A stretch of DNA of 64,000 bases from positions 8,804,001 through 8,868,000 of the forward strand of contig BSBN01000829.1 in NCBI GenBank assembly GCA_027924645.1. The letters are read 5' to 3'. Shown here piece after piece: positions 59,499-64,000 of this stretch. The notes beneath the pieces are model-generated. The model was not told where the DNA came from. It did no database searches and saw only the letters and a list, made by a program, of their open reading frames with translations. A program made the translations under genes and the position numbers. The DNA comes from Cunninghamia lanceolata. Its lineage: Eukaryota; Streptophyta; Pinopsida; Cupressales; Cupressaceae. Within the stretch, counting starts at the first letter, position 1. Every line of letters starts with the position of its first letter.

Positions 59499-60886
59499 CA
59501 CATAGCTCTTGCTAGTTTTGCTCTCAAAGTTAGCATTCAAATGCTCTTACAGGATGAAGGTGCCTTTTTCTTTATTTGTTCAACCAAGTAGCATCACGCT
59601 GCTTCATTCTATGCCATTGCGCTTAATCCAAGCTCTCATTGAGCTCATAGAAGCTTCATCAAAGCTTCTTTTTGCTTCTTTGTGTTGTTTTGTTGTCAAG
59701 AGGATCACTCGCTGCCACAAAAGGATTCAAGGTTGCCAATTACAAGGATTACTAAGGGTAGTGGAGTTCACAAATCTTCATTTCTCTTAGGTTCCTTCAT
59801 TGCTTTTGTTCAATTAATAGTAATTAGATAATCAAATTTGCTCTTGGGAATAGTAAAACATTACTTTTTCCTTGATAATTAGATCTTGCATGTTAGATTA
59901 GTTGCTTTCATATTCCTAGATCTAAATTGTTAGAAAAAGCATTTTCCCTTTTGTTTAGGTTAGATTACATTAAAATCATCAAAAACATAAAAAACATAGG
60001 TTAACTTTACATTAGAAAAGTCATTTTAGATTACATACATATTTCCCTTTCATAGATTAAAAGCACTTTCATTTCCAAAATACTAAAAAATACCAAAAAA
60101 ATGTTTTGCATATCATTTAGTTTACATGCATCAAAACCCTAGAATAGAACAAATAGCAAACCCTCGATACCATCATGAGGTAACCATAATTAAATGATCC
60201 TATCAAACCCTCGATCCCATCACAAGGTAAAAATAAGTCAAAACGCAAAGTCAAACCCTAGGTCAACTAAACCCTAGGTCAAAAGCCTAGATCTGGTTAA
60301 GGTTAGCAATCATACAACTACCTCTATCATGATTCTTGAATGTGCTTAGGAGTGAGAGGAGAATGGGTGAGGGATATTCGTGATGAGATGCAAGAGATCC
60401 ATCCAAGACCCCAACAAGAAGCATTCATTCTACCACAAGGAGACCCATTTGTCCTCTTGGTGTTAGAAGAAACTAGACGACACTAGATACAACAAGAACT
60501 TGTTCAATGCACACAAAGAGAAGAGGAAATCAATAAGAACAATTGCTTACCCACATAGAAGTGGAATCTTAGAAATCCAAACAGAAGAAGAGAAACTAGT
60601 GACCCTTCGGGTCATAGGGTTATCTTAACTACAACTTCAATCAAACAAAACATACAACTAAGCACACAACAACAAAGGCCGCAGTACTTGTCGACCCCTC
60701 TCCGTGAAGTCTAGCTCTCCAATGCACCAAACCCTCACCGTGTCTCACCTCCTCTCAACTGGCTACTTCCACATGAGTGAGAGTGACATGGTGGATCACC
60801 TCGTGGCAAGGAGGGAAGGGTCCATGTGCGTGCCAAAATTAGACTCGACAGCCCCAGGCAATCGGAGTCACAATTTTGAGCGTACA
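59499..60886 (+). mobile_element. E, right part after the G3 insertion
   Basis: Continuation of insertion E. No coding frame that I can defend; 59509-59790 is open but unlike anything known to me. Near 60170-60290 a short phrase, AAACCCTCGATNCCATCANRAGGTAA, occurs twice, followed by repeats of AAACCCTAGGTCAA. It ends GCGTACA before the GGACCTA duplication (60887-60893). Confidence 0.5.
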
Positions 60887-61535
60887 GGACCTACTCAACA
60901 CTTTAAAGAGCAAGGTAGATAAAATGCAAAAAGAGATTGGGTAGATGTCGATACGAGTTGATAAACATTTGACCATGCTTACAGAGATGAAGAGGGTAGA
61001 TGTAAAAGTCCTGATATCCAAGAATATCCTGACAGTCCAGACTTCATAGTTACTAGATATTTGGTATGAGGACTTGAAATTTGAAGGGGATATCCTAAAG
61101 AAATGCAATGCCAAATCTAGGTATATTAGTGTTAAGTTGCATGAGCTTCTATTAGAAGAAATAGAAATTTTGGAGGCTCTTCAAGATAAGATTTAGGGAA
61201 TGGTGGAGAATCAAGATGTGGATTTTTCCACCAAAGCATTCCAAGGTAATTTCGAATCTACATCAGATGACCCTCTTAGCCATTTCTCTAAGGATGTGAT
61301 TGATAAAGTTATGAGAATGAAGGCTAAGATAGAAAAGTACAATGAGGTACTAGATAGCTAGACGAATAAGTGGACAACCTTGCAGGCCCAATTCAAGGCC
61401 CAAGGACATGCATACAAAAAGGCTAAGGTACTGGATGGAGGAGAAATAGAAAGAATAGTCCAAGCATATGAACTTATCCAAGGGACTATTAGTAAGCAAA
61501 TAGGAGATGACACATCTACAGATGAGGAGGAATGA
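60887..61535 (+). pseudogene. G1 3' ORF, C-terminal part
   Basis: Resumes the frame broken at 42457 (LLNTLKSKVDKMQKEI and onward, matching 17350-18002). It is mostly helical and charged: LLDIWYEDLKFEGDILKKCN, ISVKLHELLLEEIEILEAL, DPLSHFSKDVIDKVMRMKAK, AKVLDGGEIERIVQAYELIQ, and an acidic end DDTSTDEEE with TGA at 61533-61535. The coiled-coil character is visible by eye. The upstream copy has the same residues with few changes (for example AYEIIQ, DDTFTDEDE). Two in-frame stops interrupt it (TAG near 61193 and 61360). Confidence 0.65.
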
Positions 61536-61557
61536 GCAGAGATACAGAGGACATGGA
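61536..61557 (+). other. G1 polypurine-like tract
   Basis: GCAGAGATACAGAGGACATGGA between the 3' ORF stop and the 3' LTR. It is purine-rich and matches the position of 18003-18024 (ATAGAGATGCAGAATATATGGA) before the other LTR. Confidence 0.5.
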
Positions 61558-62799
61558 TGTGCTATCTAAGTCGACAAAATTTTGAAGAATATTTTAGAAG
61601 AATAGTTGTACTCCACTAGATGGTTCCTAGTTGGTAACCTGTGCCACGTATTTTGTCCATTGACTGAGTCAATGCAATATAAATCGTTGATTATCATGTG
61701 TATCCTGATCATAAGATCTTTTGTAACCACATCCCCTCCTTATTCTATAAAAGGAGGTGGATTGCACCTTGTATGATTATTAAGAGCTTATTGAGATAGG
61801 ACTATTGAATGTCATGGTACTTTCTCAAGACCAATTGTAAATATGTTCACATTTTGGATACTGAATGCAATAGAGATACAATTTACAGCTACATTGTAAA
61901 TCATGAGTAATCTTCTGGATGTCATCTTGACTTGTTACTGTGATGTGCTACATCCCTTGGCGTTCATATTGACTATTTCTTGTTGTTGATTTCTTATTCC
62001 TTTGAATATTAGCAATGACTGTGTGAAGTTGTGGAATGTCCTGGCATAGCATGGTTTGGATTTCATCTATATTTCATGAAGTATTGAATTGTACATATAC
62101 AACAATGGTTGACACTCATTCATTTCAATAATTTTAGAAAGCTTTAGTTCAAATTTCTTTAATTTCATTAAATTGTCATCATAACTACCAATACATAGAT
62201 ATATGGAAAGCAGAACATAAAATATGCAGATATCCATATACACATGAAGAACTATAGCATATTTTGGACAAAGTGCACCAAAAATAGTAAATATCACATA
62301 GAGAAATCACTATTAATGGTAAAGACATATAAATATCAGCTTAAAGGCACCATGTCTACACAAATCTATAGTGCCTAAGCCAAATCAAGAAAGATTAGTT
62401 CAATTTCATGCAAATTGAGATAGTTTGAGAAGAACTAATCAAAACTATCAAGTTCACCATAAATGACAATAAATTAGAAGAATTGATCAAACTTAAACAC
62501 AAAGATCTACATAATTAGGTTAAATATGGTAGGATTTAACCTCGCTTGCTAAGAGTTCATAGAAAGCAAGAGAAACAAAGCATATATGGATGTAAATCAC
62601 TTCAAAATAGAAATGTAAGGCCCCTAATGGAAAAACAACAATTCACATCAAACTAACTAAGAGATTATCAGAAGGTCAAGACCTAACTATCAGAGCCTTG
62701 GAGTTATCAATTCATCCTGAATTGATCATACTTTTCAAGATGATAAAGGCTTGTTTTGTGAATTCTTTATCTATGTTATTATGACTATCATGATCAACA
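61558..62799 (+). mobile_element. G1 3' LTR
   Basis: 1242 bp, TGTGCTATC to GATCAACA, collinear with 18025-19268 apart from point changes. TATA box TATAAAAG at 61746-61753. After 62799 no primer site follows, in contrast to 19274, so this is the end of the element. The flank is ATCAT. Confidence 0.8.
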
Positions 62800-62817
62800 A
62801 TCATTAAATAAAATGTA

Positions 62818-63530
62818 TACATGTGTTGCTTCTATAACAAAGTAGAAAATAAGAATGGGGTCAAAATAATCTTCCCTTTTCAAATACCTTAACGCCAAAA
62901 TAATAGATTGATATAATGATGCTCCTATCAAAGTTTACTAAAAAAGAGGTAGTTTAACTACTAAACTAAACTACATTCATCTCATGTAGAGAAGATAACA
63001 AATTTTTACCATATTCCATTGATAGTCATTCTATCTAGACTTGGTTTTACAACAAAGCCTACATTAAAATGGATACTGACGATAATTGATGATTGTCGAG
63101 TCAAAACCCAAACTCTGATGAAATAGGTCAAACACAACTTACCACTTACAACAAGGTTCACTAGAAATTAAAAATAACAAGACTAACAAGACTTAGATGC
63201 AACAACCTGTTCCTTTCCTTACGTCTATTCACTTCTCTCCAATTATGCTCTCCCTCTTTTTCGTGGAGGGTGAAAATTTGTTTCCTAGTTACAACTTACA
63301 ATTACCAAACTTGGATTAGTGTATCATTAGTTAATACATTTACATTATGAATAAATAATCATGATAACATATAATCACATGTCTAAATTCTATGCATATA
63401 AGATAAACTCATGAAGTCATTGATTTATCCTGACATTTCACTAAATGTCAAATCATTAACCATGCATAATCATCTACTAATTGCTTACAAGTGAAAAGTA
63501 AAGCATAGTAAAATTTTGGGGTGTGACACA
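62818..63530 (-). mobile_element. Solo gypsy-type LTR
   Basis: A 713-bp insertion flanked by exact ATGTA duplications (62813-62817 and 63531-63535). The right end is GGTGTGACACA, so the minus strand starts TGTGTCACACCCC, the familiar start of many plant gypsy LTRs. The left end reads TACATGTG where TG is expected, one G-to-A change. There is no internal coding region, so it is a solo LTR. Confidence 0.75.
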
Positions 63531-63535
63531 ATGTA

Positions 63536-64000
63536 AACAAAGAGTTGTAAGGAGTAATAAACACATATCACTAGGAGGGTCCTTAGATGATTCCTCCCTT
63601 GCTCCATTGCAACAACTAACATGGGTTCTCATGCATTAGGATTATATAATAAAAATGGATAGCCACCATGTCCACATTGATGTATCAAAAGTTTAGTATC
63701 ATAATATAAATGATAAAGGTAAGAGTGCTTCTTTAAATGTTATAGTGCAATTCCATGTTATAGGTTGTATCATTAAAAAATAATATTTAAAGTATATGTA
63801 TAATTAGACTTATTCTCTAACCCGCACAATATTAATATGAGAATCCCTTTAGATGATTGTTCCTTGAGGTGTCTAGTTTTAAAATGAATTCTCTAATATT
63901 ATGTTGATCGCTTTGATTTAAGATCCAATAATACAACCCTCTAGAATAGACCATAATAAAGATCCTAGTTTAAGCCAACTAGACATGTTTCCCTTCGATT
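63536..64000. other. Unassigned end of window
   Basis: AT-rich sequence without a coding frame, repeat or regulatory motif that I can identify. Presumably older flank. Confidence 0.4.

Larger units (their letters stand above)
42457..60886 (+). mobile_element. E, LTR-like insertion in the G1 3' ORF (carries G3)
   Basis: An insertion of 18,430 bp, defined exactly by comparison with 17340-17370. Its own sequence is only 42457-43454 plus 59499-60886 (about 2.4 kb); the rest is the nested chromovirus G3. It starts TAAGCAC (perhaps TG decayed to TA) and ends GCGTACA. A TATA box, CTATAAATAC (43401-43410), lies about 50 bp before the G3 insertion point. There is no gag or pol, so a solo LTR is the simplest reading. 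The target duplication of 7 bp is longer than the usual 4-6. Confidence 0.65.

Overview
The window is eukaryotic plant DNA made almost entirely of old, nested LTR retrotransposons. I see no intact host gene, no rRNA or tRNA gene and no prokaryotic feature. The large, decayed elements, long LTRs (up to 3.6 kb) and repeat-on-repeat nesting fit a large plant genome. A gymnosperm is my best guess, but the sequence does not prove it.

Layout. 1-986 is the 3' end and 3' LTR of a Ty1/copia element (C1, + strand). About 1700-5618 is a broken Ty3/gypsy element on the - strand (G2): gag remains, an unusual array of primer-binding-site-like repeats, and a 5' LTR. 5640-6620 is an array of a degenerate short motif. 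7115-9302 is the 5' LTR, PBS and gag-protease of a second copia element (C3), cut off at 9302.

The main object runs from 18025 to 62799. I read it as one very large gypsy element (G1, Tat-like, + strand): 5' LTR 18025-19268, PBS, gag, protease, an archaeal-type RNase H placed before the reverse transcriptase, RT, a second RNase H, integrase, a 2.6-kb spacer rich in palindromes, a long ORF of unknown function after pol, and the 3' LTR 61558-62799. Without insertions it would be about 16.7 kb. Upstream (9303-18002) lies the 3' ORF of a second member of the family, which shares the 18025-19268 LTR in a head-to-tail arrangement.

G1 was later invaded. A 9.6-kb copia element (C2, - strand, 21994-31630, target duplication CATAC) splits its protease, and C2 itself carries a solo LTR and an AT-rich inverted-repeat segment. 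An LTR-like insertion (E, 42457-60886, duplication GGACCTA) splits the 3' ORF. Inside E sits a chromovirus (G3, 43455-59498) with 3.6-kb LTRs, whose pol region and first 81 bases of 3' LTR are tandemly duplicated (unit 3531 bp). The upstream family member carries a 4.5-kb non-coding insertion (9749-14273). A solo LTR (62818-63530) follows G1.

All coding regions are broken by stops and frameshifts, many explained by C-to-T or G-to-A changes, as expected for methylated silent repeats. No gene here looks functional. The interest lies in element architecture: the uncharacterised 3' ORF, the dual RNase H order, the bZIP-like palindrome cluster in the spacer before the 3' ORF, the extra ORF before the G3 gag, and the G3 duplication.
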